A DNA stretch of 64,000 nt, taken from the NCBI RefSeq assembly GCF_019711315.1, contig NZ_CP081294.1, positions 248,001 through 312,000 of the forward strand, read 5' to 3'. The notes below the pieces were generated by a model. The model had not been told where the DNA came from. It saw nothing but the letters and a program-made list of their open reading frames with translations, and searched no databases. This DNA is from Qipengyuania gelatinilytica (GTDB lineage: Bacteria > Pseudomonadota > Alphaproteobacteria > Sphingomonadales > Sphingomonadaceae). The position numbers were made by a program, and so were the translations under genes. Below are positions 46,037-54,570 of the stretch, piece by piece (the first letter of the stretch is position 1; each line of letters opens with the position of its first letter).

Positions 46037-46979
46037 TGCCGCGCTCGCTAGCCTCGCCTGCCTGCGCGAGCAAGGTTCCGATTTCCATTCCGAGCAATCC
46101 CGGGTCGAAATTATAGGTCGGCTGTTCGCCGGTCAGCCGGACAAGCTGGGCATGTGTGCTGACAAGTTTGCGAGGATCCGGGCCTGCGTCCTCGATCCTT
46201 TCGGCCAGGATTGCGCGGGCAAGGTCGAGAACCGCCTGCAGGCGCGGAATGTCCTGCTTGGACCCGATTGCACCTGCAAGCTGGCCTCGGAGCGAGAAAT
46301 CCCGGTCGCCCTCCTCGACTATGCGGCGCATGAGTTGAGCGACCTTTCCGAGATCGAGGTTAACGAAGGAAAGGGCGGCACCCGGCGATCCTGAAGCGGC
46401 CGCAATGGCTGCATCGCGCGTGGCGATGTCTGCTTCCGGAGCCAGATCGCGCAGCAGCTCGTCCATCCGCTCCCTGCCCACGGTGGGAAAGCGAACGGTC
46501 CGGCAGCGCGAGCGGATCGTCGGCAGCAACCGGGCCGGGCTATGTGCAACGAGCATGAAGAAGGTACCGGCAGGCGGCTCCTCCAGGCTCTTGAGAAGGG
46601 CGTTCGAGGCGGACACTTCCATATCATCGGCGGGATCGATGATGACGACGCGATGGGCACCCATTGTCGGGCGCGTGTTCAGGCGGCGTTGTATCTCGCG
46701 AACCTGCTCCACCTTGATGCCGCGCGCGAGTTCGAAGGGCTTGCCCTCATCGCGCTTCTTTGCCTCGTCCTTGTTCTTCGGGCCGTAGGTAAGCGTGATG
46801 ATATCGGGATGGGCGCCATCTTGTGGACCCACACCGAGGAATTCTCGTGCCGCAGCCTGAGCAAAGCTGGCCTTGCCCACCCCCTTCTTGCCTGCAAGCA
46901 GCCAGCCGTGATGCATCCGCTCTCCGGTAAGAGCGGAGCGCCATTCAGCCCATGCCTCATCATGTCCGACGAGGTTCAT
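46029..46979 (-). CDS. holB: DNA polymerase III delta-prime subunit
   Basis: Clamp-loader subunit. The 316-residue protein has a AAA+ fold with a P-loop GKKGVGKAS (about 30-38) and the SRC motif in TIRSRCRTVRF; the zinc-binding Cys cluster of E. coli HolB is not seen. An unusual Lys-rich insert (GPKNKDEAKKRDEGK) follows the P-loop domain. Its start overlaps the tmk stop by 4 nt and its end overlaps metG by 8 nt. The tmk-holB-metG-tatD string is widespread. Confidence 0.92.
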   Translation of the reverse strand: MNLVGHDEAWAEWRSALTGERMHHGWLLAGKKGVGKASFAQAAAREFLGVGPQDGAHPDIITLTYGPKNKDEAKKRDEGKPFELARGIKVEQVREIQRRLNTRPTMGAHRVVIIDPADDMEVSASNALLKSLEEPPAGTFFMLVAHSPARLLPTIRSRCRTVRFPTVGRERMDELLRDLAPEADIATRDAAIAAASGSPGAALSFVNLDLGKVAQLMRRIVEEGDRDFSLRGQLAGAIGSKQDIPRLQAVLDLARAILAERIEDAGPDPRKLVSTHAQLVRLTGEQPTYNFDPGLLGMEIGTLLAQAGEASERGNG

Positions 46980-47617
46980 CCGGGTTGCCTGCCAAGCAGT
47001 GGTTCGATAGCCGCCATGACCCGCGAGTGGACCTCTTCGACCGTTCCGCTGCCGTCGACGACGGCAAAGCGGCCGGGTTCATCGCTGGCGAAGTCGAGGA
47101 AGGCCCGGTTGACCGCCGCATGATAGTCATCGCTCCTGCCGCCGATCGCGTCGGAAGTCTCCCCGTCACGCTGGCGAAGGCGCTGCCCTACTTCTTCGGG
47201 ATGCGCATCGATCACAAGGGTGAGGTCGGGCAGGAGGCCGCCGCTACCAACCGTGTGGAGCTGGCGGATCTGATCATCGCCCAATTCCCCCGCTGCGCCC
47301 TGATAAGCCCTGCTCGAGTCCAGGAAACGATCGCACACGACCCATGCCCCGCGCTCGATTGCAGGAACGATCAGCCGGGCGACATGGTCCGATCGTGCCG
47401 CCGCGAACAACAGGGCTTCGGCTTGCGGCCCCCAGCCCTCGCCCGGCGGATTGAGCAAGAGCGACCGTATCGCTTCGGCTCCGGACGTACCGCCCGGTTC
47501 GCGCGTCAGCTCGACTTCGAGGCCCTTCTCCCGGAGAGCTTCGGCGAGGAGCCGACCCTGCGTGGATTTGCCCATGCCCTCGCCGCCTTCAAGGGCGATG
47601 AATTTGCCCTTCGTCAC
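46976..47617 (-). CDS. tmk: Thymidylate kinase
   Basis: Phosphorylates dTMP to dTDP. The 213-residue protein has a P-loop GGEGMGKST (about 11-19), the DRF motif (VVCDRFLDSSRAYQG), and the TREPGGTSGAEAIRSLL segment; no lid Arg row of the E. coli kind stands out. Length is normal. It overlaps the upstream D,D-carboxypeptidase gene and holB by 4 nt each. Confidence 0.95.
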   Translation of the reverse strand: MTKGKFIALEGGEGMGKSTQGRLLAEALREKGLEVELTREPGGTSGAEAIRSLLLNPPGEGWGPQAEALLFAAARSDHVARLIVPAIERGAWVVCDRFLDSSRAYQGAAGELGDDQIRQLHTVGSGGLLPDLTLVIDAHPEEVGQRLRQRDGETSDAIGGRSDDYHAAVNRAFLDFASDEPGRFAVVDGSGTVEEVHSRVMAAIEPLLGRQPG

Positions 47618-48873
47618 GACACCCAGCTCCTCAGGCCATTTATGGCGCGCTCGAAGGCATTGGCGGTGTCGACATCCTCTTCGGCAACCAGGGGCACTTC
47701 ATAGTCCGGCATGCCTTCGATCGACACGAGGAACCGCGCGACCAGTTCGCCCTTCGTGATCGGCGCTCTCAAGGGGCCCTCGTATTGCAGGCGAACTTCC
47801 ACCTTGCGCGGATCGCCTTTCGGCAAGTCGATAAAAACGCCGTCTGGAGCGACAAGGCCGACTGAGCCTTGCGAACCGCCCTGAACCCTTGCTTTTGCTA
47901 CCTGGGCTCCTGCTCCGAACAGGGCCGTCTGATCGAACTCCGCGAAACCCCATTCGAGCAGGTCACGCGCGGCCTGGTCGCGAACGCGAGAACGCGGGCT
48001 GCCTGCGACCACCAGGACGAGACGGCGTCCATCGCGGTAAGCCGATCCGAGAAAACCGTAACCGGCCTGGTTGGTGAAACCGGTCTTGATACCGTCAGCC
48101 CCGCGAACCACCCCGCTGATCGGATCATGATTGGGCTGGCTGATACCATTGTAGCTGAAAGACGGTTTGCCGACGAAATGCCGGTATTTGGCAGGATGGC
48201 GCCGCAGCATCGCGGTGGCGAGCGTGCCGAGATCCCGCGCCGTGACGAAGGTCCGGCCCTCGTCCATCCAGCCATTGGGGGTTCCGAAATGACTGTCGCG
48301 CATGCCGATTTCCGCTGCCTTGGCGTTCATCGCAGCGACCCATTCCTCCACCGAACCGGCTGAACCATGGGCAAGGAGGGCCGCGCCGTCGTTTGCGGAT
48401 ACCGTGGTCACACCATGGATGAGCTCGTCGACAGTCACCGGCTCGTTTGCCGCAAGGAACATCGTCGATCCGACATTTTTCCATTTACGCCAGAGGTCGT
48501 CGGGTGGCGTGAAGCTTTGTTGCGGAGCAATCCTGCCCTCTTCCAGCCATTCGAAGGCAAGGAAACTGGTCATCACCTTGGTGATCGAGGCAGGCATGAA
48601 GCGCCGCCCCGCTTCGCGTTCGAAGAGAACCTGCCCGCTGGTCACGTCGTAGAGGTAGGCAATGGGCGCTGCATCCGCACCTGGAGGAGCCGGATCGCCC
48701 GACTGCTCCTTCAGCGGGGTTGCGCCCATCACGGCAAAGGCGGCGGTGGAAGCAAGGGCAGTTCGGAAAAATCTTCGCAAGCCGGTCAATGCGCCGGAGT
48801 TTTCCGGCGTCTCCCTGTGTGGAATGGATTGGTCCAAGCTATAACCATCCGCCACGGCATTTGCGAGCGTCAC
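47614..48873 (-). CDS. D-alanyl-D-alanine carboxypeptidase (PBP5/DacA family)
   Basis: Periplasmic penicillin-binding protein that trims peptidoglycan stem peptides. The frame has the three active-site motifs: SxxK at Ser96-Lys99 (PASITKVM), SxN at Ser159-Asn161 (VSANDG), and KTG at 263-265 (GIKTGFTNQAG), plus a C-terminal beta domain. Numbering uses the GTG at 48873; the signal-like stretch (RRFFRTALASTAAFAVMGATP) begins about 30 residues in, so the real start may be the TTG at 48789. The gene overlaps tmk and is 21 nt from the lytic transglycosylase. Confidence 0.92.
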   Translation of the reverse strand: MTLANAVADGYSLDQSIPHRETPENSGALTGLRRFFRTALASTAAFAVMGATPLKEQSGDPAPPGADAAPIAYLYDVTSGQVLFEREAGRRFMPASITKVMTSFLAFEWLEEGRIAPQQSFTPPDDLWRKWKNVGSTMFLAANEPVTVDELIHGVTTVSANDGAALLAHGSAGSVEEWVAAMNAKAAEIGMRDSHFGTPNGWMDEGRTFVTARDLGTLATAMLRRHPAKYRHFVGKPSFSYNGISQPNHDPISGVVRGADGIKTGFTNQAGYGFLGSAYRDGRRLVLVVAGSPRSRVRDQAARDLLEWGFAEFDQTALFGAGAQVAKARVQGGSQGSVGLVAPDGVFIDLPKGDPRKVEVRLQYEGPLRAPITKGELVARFLVSIEGMPDYEVPLVAEEDVDTANAFERAINGLRSWVS

Positions 48874-48894
48874 CCCGCCCTATCCACCGAAGGA

Positions 48895-49914
48895 TTAGCG
48901 GGCAATCTCGTCAGCCAGCAAGCCGACACTCATCGCGTAATAGTTCGAGCAGTTATATTCGAGGATAACACGGTAATTGCTGGTAAGGAGGTAGGCCGGA
49001 GTACCCGGACCGTCAGGCTGGAACAATGTCACGAGGGTTTCCTGCGCAAGCGGGATCTGCGGTTGGATACCCAACGCCCTCCACTCGGCAACCGTCTTGT
49101 AGACACTGTGGCGTTCGTGAACCCGCGAACAGGTCGGTGCGACGATCTTGGTACGGTATGCATCGACGTCGAAGCCGCCCGGGACATAGGCGCGCACACC
49201 CCAGGGCAGTCCCTCACGCCATCCGGCATCGCGGAAATAGTTCGCAATCGACGCGAGCGCGTCCACCGGCGAATTCATGATGTCCGCACGGCCATCGCCG
49301 TTGCCGTCAGCTGCCAGGCGCAGGTAGACGCTGGGCAGGAACTGCGGATTGCCGAAAGCGCCGGCCCAGCTGCCCTTCAGCTCGCTGCGGCTGTATCCCT
49401 TGTCTGCCACTTGCATCAGAGCAACGAATTCGGACGAGAACAGCTCACGCCTGCGTCCTTCCCAGGCAAGGGTTGCCAGCGACTGCGAAAGATCGAAACC
49501 GCCCTTCACGCGGCCATAGGCCGTTTCGTGTCCCCAGATCGCTACGACGATTTCCGCTGGCACCCCATATTCACGCTCGATACGGGACAGCGCGCCGCGG
49601 TAGTTTGCGAATTCCCGCTGCCCACCGCTGATCCGGGCCCGGTCTACGTGGCGCGCGATATAGGGAGCGAGTGGCGGGTAGCCGGACGTCGTCGGCGTTC
49701 CGGGCTGGTCACGGTCCAGTTCGATAACGCGCATGTTCGGGGAGAGATCGGCGGTCATGCGCTGCAACGTTGCCTCACTCACGCCCTCTGCACGAGCCCG
49801 GGCGATCAACAGCTGCAGATAGGCATCGAACGACATGTCCTGCGCTGAGGCCGGTGCGACCGGCATGGCAAGGAGAAGAGCTGCGGCGGTGGCTGCAATG
49901 CGAGTAAACTTCAT
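48895..49914 (-). CDS. Lytic murein transglycosylase, MltB/SLT_2 family
   Basis: Cleaves peptidoglycan glycan strands to 1,6-anhydro products. The 339-residue protein has a signal peptide (MKFTRIAATAAALLLAMPVA, cut near SAQ) without a lipobox, catalytic Glu130 (AIWGHETAYGR) and the family segments GSWAGAFGNPQFLPS and DADGNGDGRADIMNSP-type repeat (here LAADGNGDGRADIMNSPVDALAS). It begins a chain with the D,D-carboxypeptidase and tmk; a palindrome lies just upstream of the start. Confidence 0.94.
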   Translation of the reverse strand: MKFTRIAATAAALLLAMPVAPASAQDMSFDAYLQLLIARARAEGVSEATLQRMTADLSPNMRVIELDRDQPGTPTTSGYPPLAPYIARHVDRARISGGQREFANYRGALSRIEREYGVPAEIVVAIWGHETAYGRVKGGFDLSQSLATLAWEGRRRELFSSEFVALMQVADKGYSRSELKGSWAGAFGNPQFLPSVYLRLAADGNGDGRADIMNSPVDALASIANYFRDAGWREGLPWGVRAYVPGGFDVDAYRTKIVAPTCSRVHERHSVYKTVAEWRALGIQPQIPLAQETLVTLFQPDGPGTPAYLLTSNYRVILEYNCSNYYAMSVGLLADEIAR

Positions 49915-49948
49915 GCGACGACACTCGCACGGGAAAGCTGAACGGTAA

Positions 49949-49964
49949 ATGGCATGTTTGCCAT
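49949..49964. promoter_or_regulatory. Inverted repeat upstream of the lytic transglycosylase gene
   Basis: ATGGCA-TGTT-TGCCAT, perfect 6-bp arms, 35-50 nt before the start at 49914 and about 90 nt before tRNA-Ser. It could be an operator or by chance. Confidence 0.3.
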
Positions 49965-50056
49965 ACGCGCCGGATTCGAAAGCGTTTCCTTGCGTCTCGA
50001 TAAGAGTTTGCGGCGTGACAAGTCAGCGAGAGCGCGCTAGCGGGCCAATTGCTCGC

Positions 50057-50146
50057 GGACAGGTGGCAGAGCGGTTGAATGCACCGGTCTTGAAAACCGG
50101 CAAGGGTGCAAGCCCTTCGTGGGTTCGAATCCCACCCTGTCCGCCA
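50057..50146 (+). tRNA. tRNA-Ser (anticodon TGA)
   Basis: Acceptor GGACAGG/CCTGTCC, anticodon stem CCGGT/ACCGG with loop CTTGAAA (anticodon TGA), a long variable arm (AAGGG..CCCTT) typical of tRNA-Ser, T arm GTGGG-TTCGAAT-CCCAC, and an encoded CCA. Confidence 0.97.
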
Positions 50147-50162
50147 GCACCTTCGCCCCAAT

Positions 50163-50342
50163 TCAGGATAGCTGGGTCGGGTTCACCAGCGATGTCTCGC
50201 GCCGGTAAGACGCCGGATAATCCTCGGGCGTCACACTCGACTGGTTCTTGAGCGCGATATGGTCCTCGACAATACCGCCGTCACGGGCAGCTTCGTCGGT
50301 TTCCTCGAGACCTTGCGGATCGTCGTCGATTTCATATTCCAT
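50163..50342 (-). CDS. Small acidic protein, function unknown
   Basis: The 59-residue product begins MEYEIDDDPQGLEETDEAARDGG and is strongly acidic in its first half; the second half is Ser/Pro-containing (QSSVTPEDYPASYRRETS). The ATG at 50342 has GAGGAG 8 nt upstream; a GTG at 50357 would overlap that ribosome-binding site, so I prefer the shorter form. Nothing known is recognisable, and no membrane or signal segment is present. It stands alone next to tRNA-Ser. Confidence 0.6.
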   Translation of the reverse strand: MEYEIDDDPQGLEETDEAARDGGIVEDHIALKNQSSVTPEDYPASYRRETSLVNPTQLS

Positions 50343-50427
50343 GTCTTCGCTCCTCACCCGTCAAACGCCGGAATGAGGAAAAAGCGTCGCTAGTTGCGGC
50401 CAGACGCCTTGAAACTGCGCCGGAATG

Positions 50428-51156
50428 TCAGGCCTTTATGCGATAGCGGGCGAGTTCCTCGTAATCGTCCCGGCAGGCATCCGCGGTCTCGCGATACTCG
50501 CCATCGAGCACCGGCAATTCACCTGGCGCCTTGCCAAAGCCGGTGGAGCTATTGACCTTGTCGTACCAATGCTCTCCCCAGATACCGTCTTCGGGGTGCG
50601 GGCCTTTCTCCCAGTGCAGCATGGCCGTGTCCCACTCGATCCCGAGAGCTATGCAAAGCTTGCCGAGAACCCCGGCGGGATCGGTCAGAATGTCATCTGA
50701 ATCCACGACCGGCGGGACGGTCCCCGTCCGTTCTGCCTCGAACTCGAAATACCGCCTCATCTGCCCAAATCCGAGCATCTCAGGACGGCGGAGCTCGTTC
50801 TTCTTGCGATAGCTTGCGACGACCCGATCGGGATCACGGATGAGGAAGGCGTGCCGATGGCTCGTGAATGCAGCCAGGGCGACCGGGCCGGTCATGTGAT
50901 GCGGCATGTGCTTCTGATACCAGATCGGTTCTCCGCCCGGTGCCTCGCCCGACAGGCTTTCGAGCACGGAATGCCAGTTGCAATCCATGCTCTCGATCGT
51001 TTCGCGGGCCATCGGGTGCGGTTCGCCGCTCGCCTTGAGGAATGCGCCGTAAAAGGGTTCGTCGGATACTGCGCAGTCCGGACGCGCACCGAAGCTGCGC
51101 ATCATGGCGGTCGAGATGTTTCGGGGCCCGGACCACATCGCGATCCTGATCGTCAC
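50428..51156 (-). CDS. Sulfotransferase-like P-loop protein
   Basis: The 242-residue protein starts MTIRIAMWSGPRNISTAMMRSFG, a P-loop-like 5'-phosphosulfate-binding segment, and has FLIRDPDRVVASY (the typical RDPxxxxxSY, 3'-phosphate-binding motif of sulfotransferases). So PAPS- or nucleotide-dependent transfer is plausible. It overlaps the class IV aminotransferase gene by 4 nt (ATGA), a link that suggests the two act together. Substrate unknown. It is the last gene of the pdhC-lpdA operon. Confidence 0.82.
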   Translation of the reverse strand: MTIRIAMWSGPRNISTAMMRSFGARPDCAVSDEPFYGAFLKASGEPHPMARETIESMDCNWHSVLESLSGEAPGGEPIWYQKHMPHHMTGPVALAAFTSHRHAFLIRDPDRVVASYRKKNELRRPEMLGFGQMRRYFEFEAERTGTVPPVVDSDDILTDPAGVLGKLCIALGIEWDTAMLHWEKGPHPEDGIWGEHWYDKVNSSTGFGKAPGELPVLDGEYRETADACRDDYEELARYRIKA

Positions 51157-52079
51157 GAGTGGTCTCCACCAGCCGTGTCGCGGGCCAGGCGGTCGAGATA
51201 GAGCCCCTGGAGGCGTTCGACCATTGGTCCCCTGCTCTCGCCCAGTATCCGTCCGTCGACCGAACCCACCGGAGCCACGCCCGCAAACGTCCCCGTGGTG
51301 AAGGCTTCATCCGCACCGTAGACATGAGTGAGGGAAAAATTGCGCTCGCGGACGGTGATACCCGCCTCGCGCGCGATCTCGATCACGATGGCCCGCGTAA
51401 TTCCATCGAGGCAGTAGTCCCCGCTCGACGTCCAGATTTCACCGTCCTTCGCGATGAAGAAGTGGGTGGAATTGCAGGTTGCGACAAAGCCGTGCGGGTC
51501 GAGCATCAGGCCCTCGTCCGCGCTGGCTTGCGCAGCCTGGATACAGGCGGTGATGCAGTTGAGCTTGCTGTGCGAATTCAACATCGGGTCCTGCACGTCG
51601 GGGTAGCCCCGTCGCACGTGGACCGTCGCCAGTTTCAGCATCCGGGTGGCGGTTTCAGGAGCAGGTTCCTTCCACTCCGGAATGATCACGATGGTTGCGG
51701 GCGTCACGACGACGCGCGGATCCTGATAGGGTGTAGAGCGAATGCCGCGGGTCACCATGAGCCGGATATGCACCCCGTCTCCATCCATCCCGTTCGCTTC
51801 GAGGACCGCATACATGCGCCGCACGGTCTCCGCGCGCGAGATACCGAGGTCCATGTGGATCGCCTTGGCCCCGCGCCACAACCTGTCGAGGTGACGGTCG
51901 AGGAAGGCGAGCTTGCCGGCGTGCAGGCGGATCCCTTCCCATACGCCATCACCGAGCATGAAGCCGCTGTCGAAGACGCTGATTTTTGCATCGGGCCGCG
52001 CGAAGTGTTCGCCATTGATGTCGATCAGGACATTCTCGTTACGCTCGTCGGCAACGTAGTGGTGGGTTCCCTGCGTCAT
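51153..52079 (-). CDS. Class IV aminotransferase (BCAT/D-amino-acid transaminase fold)
   Basis: The 308-residue protein has PLP-Lys172 (LNSHSKLNCI) and the class IV layout: FDSGFMLGDGVWEGIR near the start and a C-terminal SLTHVYGADEAFTTGTFAGVAPVGSVDGR (cofactor-phosphate segments). In the usual AExxxxNxF motif, whose Glu binds the PLP ring nitrogen, this protein reads VATCNSTHFF, so the Glu is Thr and the Asn is His. The exact transaminase activity is therefore open. It overlaps the antiporter and sulfotransferase-like genes by 4 nt each; start set by AGAGGATC. Confidence 0.88.
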   Translation of the reverse strand: MTQGTHHYVADERNENVLIDINGEHFARPDAKISVFDSGFMLGDGVWEGIRLHAGKLAFLDRHLDRLWRGAKAIHMDLGISRAETVRRMYAVLEANGMDGDGVHIRLMVTRGIRSTPYQDPRVVVTPATIVIIPEWKEPAPETATRMLKLATVHVRRGYPDVQDPMLNSHSKLNCITACIQAAQASADEGLMLDPHGFVATCNSTHFFIAKDGEIWTSSGDYCLDGITRAIVIEIAREAGITVRERNFSLTHVYGADEAFTTGTFAGVAPVGSVDGRILGESRGPMVERLQGLYLDRLARDTAGGDHS

Positions 52080-53935
52080 GATCCTCTCTTCAGGATTTCG
52101 TCCATCTGTTCGCGGAGGACCGGGTCCCACTCGGCGCGGAGCTCCTTCACACGCCTCATCAGGGGTTCGTTCTCGTGATAGGGAATGTCGAGCCGGTAGA
52201 GGCTGGCGACTTCCGGCATGGACTTGCGGTCCATTTCCTCCCACGCGTCCATGGCCGCCGTCGCCTGCTGGCGATCCATGCCCAGCGCCTCGTAAGCCGA
52301 ACGGCCCATGCGCAGGCTGCTGTCATAGGTCTCGCGGATGACGTCTCGGCAGCCATAGGCCCACAGTTCGTAGACATGGTTCCGGTCGATGGCGCGCGCG
52401 GTGACGTGCACCTGCGGATAGTTCTTCACGACATGCTGCACGATCCGGTCGATTTGCTCGCGCTCGTCCAGCGCGACCACCAGCAGTTTCGCCTTTTCGA
52501 TACCCGCCGAATGGAGGAGGTCGGGCCGTGTCGCGTCTCCGAAATAGGTGCGGTATCCGAACTTGCGAACGATTTCGAGTTGCTTGCTGTCGTAATCGAT
52601 GACCGTGGTCGAGTAGCCTGCCGATTGCAGCATACGGTCGATAATCCCGCCCATCCGGCCTCGCCCGGCGATGATGATTTCGTTCTCCTCCTCGATCGCA
52701 TCCGCCTCGCGCGCTTCGCCATCGGTGCAGTAGGCGTGCGCGATGACCTTGTCGTAGAGGATGAACAACAGCGGGGTGACCAGCATGGTTAGCGCAACGA
52801 TCAGGAGGAGAAGGTCCGCCAAGGCCTCCGGCAACACTGAGTTGGCAACTGCGAAAGCAATCAGGACAAAGGCGAATTCGCCTGCCTGCGGCAGGCTGAG
52901 GCAGAACAGCCAGAGCGCTTGCTTGCGAAGACCATAGAGCCAGCCGACCACCAGCAGCACGAGGAACTTCGCAGCGATGGTTACCGCGGCCCAGAAGACG
53001 ACGTCCTGCCACATCTCGCTTGCCAGCACGAAGTCTACACCCGCCCCGACGGTGATGAAGAACAGGCCGAGCAGCAGTCCCTTGAAGGGATTGATGTCGC
53101 TTTCGAGTTCGTGTCGGTATTCGCTGGTTGCCAACACCACGCCTGCGACGAATGCGCCCAGCGCCGGCGAAAGACCGACCAGGGACATGAGCAGGGCAAT
53201 ACCGATCACCACGCCCAGCGCGGCCGCAGTGAACAGTTCGCGCAGATTGGCAGCGGCGATATAGCGGAACAGCGGCCGGATCGCATAAATGCCGATAGCG
53301 ATAACGCCAGCGACTGCTGCGACACGCGATAGCGCGGCAAGCCAGACCGGCATGTTTGCCGTGAGGTCGATACCGCCGTGGCCGTGGCTTGCCGCTTCGC
53401 CACCTGCACCGGCATAGAGTTCGGGCATCGCGAGTAGCGGCAGCAGTGCGAGGATCGGGATGACCGCGACATCCTGCACGAGGAGGACCGAGAAGCTCGC
53501 CTCCCCGCCCTCGCTTTTCATCAGGTTCTTTTCGGTCAGGGTCTGGACGATGATGGCGGTCGAGGAGAGCGCCAGCACCATGCCGATGGCGAGCGCCGTG
53601 TGCCACGGATTGCTATCGAGCAGCGCTATTCCGGTGATCGCCAGCGTGGTGAGGAGGACCTGCCCTCCCCCAAGGCCCAGCAGCTTGCCGCGCATGGCCC
53701 AGAGGCGCTTGGGTTCCATCTCGAGGCCGATGATGAAGAGCATCATCACCACACCGAATTCGGCGAAAACCTGAAGCGCGTCGACATCGACATTAAGCCC
53801 GGCGAGTACCGGGCTAATCGCCATGCCGGCGAGCAGGTAACCGAGCACCGAACCGAGCCCGAACCGGCTTGCCAGCGGGACCGCGACTACTCCAGCGACA
53901 AGGATCAGGAAAGCGAGGATGAGGAAACCGGTCAT
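52076..53935 (-). CDS. Monovalent cation:proton antiporter, CPA2/Kef type with TrkA-N domain
   Basis: The 619-residue protein has about 12-13 membrane helices (residues 1-390, including GYLLAGMAISPV, LGLEMEPKRLWAM and LSPALGAFVAGVVLA) and a cytosolic TrkA-N (NAD-binding) domain (about 410-530: IIAGRGRMGGIIDRML) plus a short tail. This is the KefB/C layout, K+/H+ antiport gated by glutathione adducts or NADH in E. coli. Glutathione control is not shown here. It is the sixth gene of the pdhC run. Confidence 0.93.
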   Translation of the reverse strand: MTGFLILAFLILVAGVVAVPLASRFGLGSVLGYLLAGMAISPVLAGLNVDVDALQVFAEFGVVMMLFIIGLEMEPKRLWAMRGKLLGLGGGQVLLTTLAITGIALLDSNPWHTALAIGMVLALSSTAIIVQTLTEKNLMKSEGGEASFSVLLVQDVAVIPILALLPLLAMPELYAGAGGEAASHGHGGIDLTANMPVWLAALSRVAAVAGVIAIGIYAIRPLFRYIAAANLRELFTAAALGVVIGIALLMSLVGLSPALGAFVAGVVLATSEYRHELESDINPFKGLLLGLFFITVGAGVDFVLASEMWQDVVFWAAVTIAAKFLVLLVVGWLYGLRKQALWLFCLSLPQAGEFAFVLIAFAVANSVLPEALADLLLLIVALTMLVTPLLFILYDKVIAHAYCTDGEAREADAIEEENEIIIAGRGRMGGIIDRMLQSAGYSTTVIDYDSKQLEIVRKFGYRTYFGDATRPDLLHSAGIEKAKLLVVALDEREQIDRIVQHVVKNYPQVHVTARAIDRNHVYELWAYGCRDVIRETYDSSLRMGRSAYEALGMDRQQATAAMDAWEEMDRKSMPEVASLYRLDIPYHENEPLMRRVKELRAEWDPVLREQMDEILKRGS

Positions 53936-53938
53936 CGC

Positions 53939-54544
53939 TTAGCCGTTGTTTCCGGAAGACCTCATTGGAACCATTAATCCGACATAAATCACGGGGCACT
54001 TGTCCCGAAGCTCGTCCAGATCTCCCAGATGACCGTCATCGGGACCTAACGCGATGCCTTCGACCCGATTCTCCGGATCATCCGAACATCCATTGTATGT
54101 GCGCAGCGTGTAAGTGCCCGCATGCAGGTTGTCGAAACGGAATTCACCACCATAGCTTGCCTTCGTCGACTTCACGACGCCCCGATGATCGAGCAAATCT
54201 ACTCTTGTGCCGTACGAGACCGCACCAGTGATTTCATAGAGCGGAGTGACCGACGTCGTCTGGCAAGCCGCGACCGCAAGGGCCAGCGAACCGCCCACGA
54301 CAGCTTTTATGCGCCGGGTGGATTGACCGTGCTTAACGGCTACCGTGCCATCTGGCGCGATGCGGGCGCGCACGCATGCGTTTTCGGATGCCGAAATCAG
54401 TCGCTCGGCCTCTTCCAACGTCATTTCCGACAGGTCGTGGATCACCGTGTCGCATGCGGCGCAATGACGATTGCATCCCCTCGGGCTCATCAAATCCCAA
54501 TTCTCGCCGCAGGGGCCCGGCAACGACACTTCCAGTTCCTTCAT
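53939..54544 (-). CDS. Cys-motif protein with a Bacteroidetes-like N-terminus, function unknown
   Basis: The 201-residue protein starts MKELEVSLPGPCGENWDLMS, followed by CNRHCAACDTVIHDLSEMT: Cys12, Cys24, Cys28 and Cys31, then acidic ERLISASENA. This pattern (PCxExWxxM ... C-x2-C, VIDFTKM-like) is one I recognise from Bacteroidetes exported/TonB-linked proteins. A hydrophobic stretch GGSLALAVAAC (residues 84-94) resembles a lipobox although it is internal, and the C-terminal half (EFRFDNLHAGTYTLR) looks like a carboxypeptidase-regulatory beta-sandwich. Start set by GGAGGGAG. Position between lpdA and the antiporter implies co-expression, but no function follows. Confidence 0.72.
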   Translation of the reverse strand: MKELEVSLPGPCGENWDLMSPRGCNRHCAACDTVIHDLSEMTLEEAERLISASENACVRARIAPDGTVAVKHGQSTRRIKAVVGGSLALAVAACQTTSVTPLYEITGAVSYGTRVDLLDHRGVVKSTKASYGGEFRFDNLHAGTYTLRTYNGCSDDPENRVEGIALGPDDGHLGDLDELRDKCPVIYVGLMVPMRSSGNNG

Positions 54545-54570
54545 CGCCGTTCTCCCTCCGCTGCAATTTT

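Noticed and set aside
46029..46979. The holB Lys-rich insert as a sign of a fused second protein
   Set aside because: The insert is short and sits within a normal-length protein; similar charged loops occur in clamp-loader subunits.
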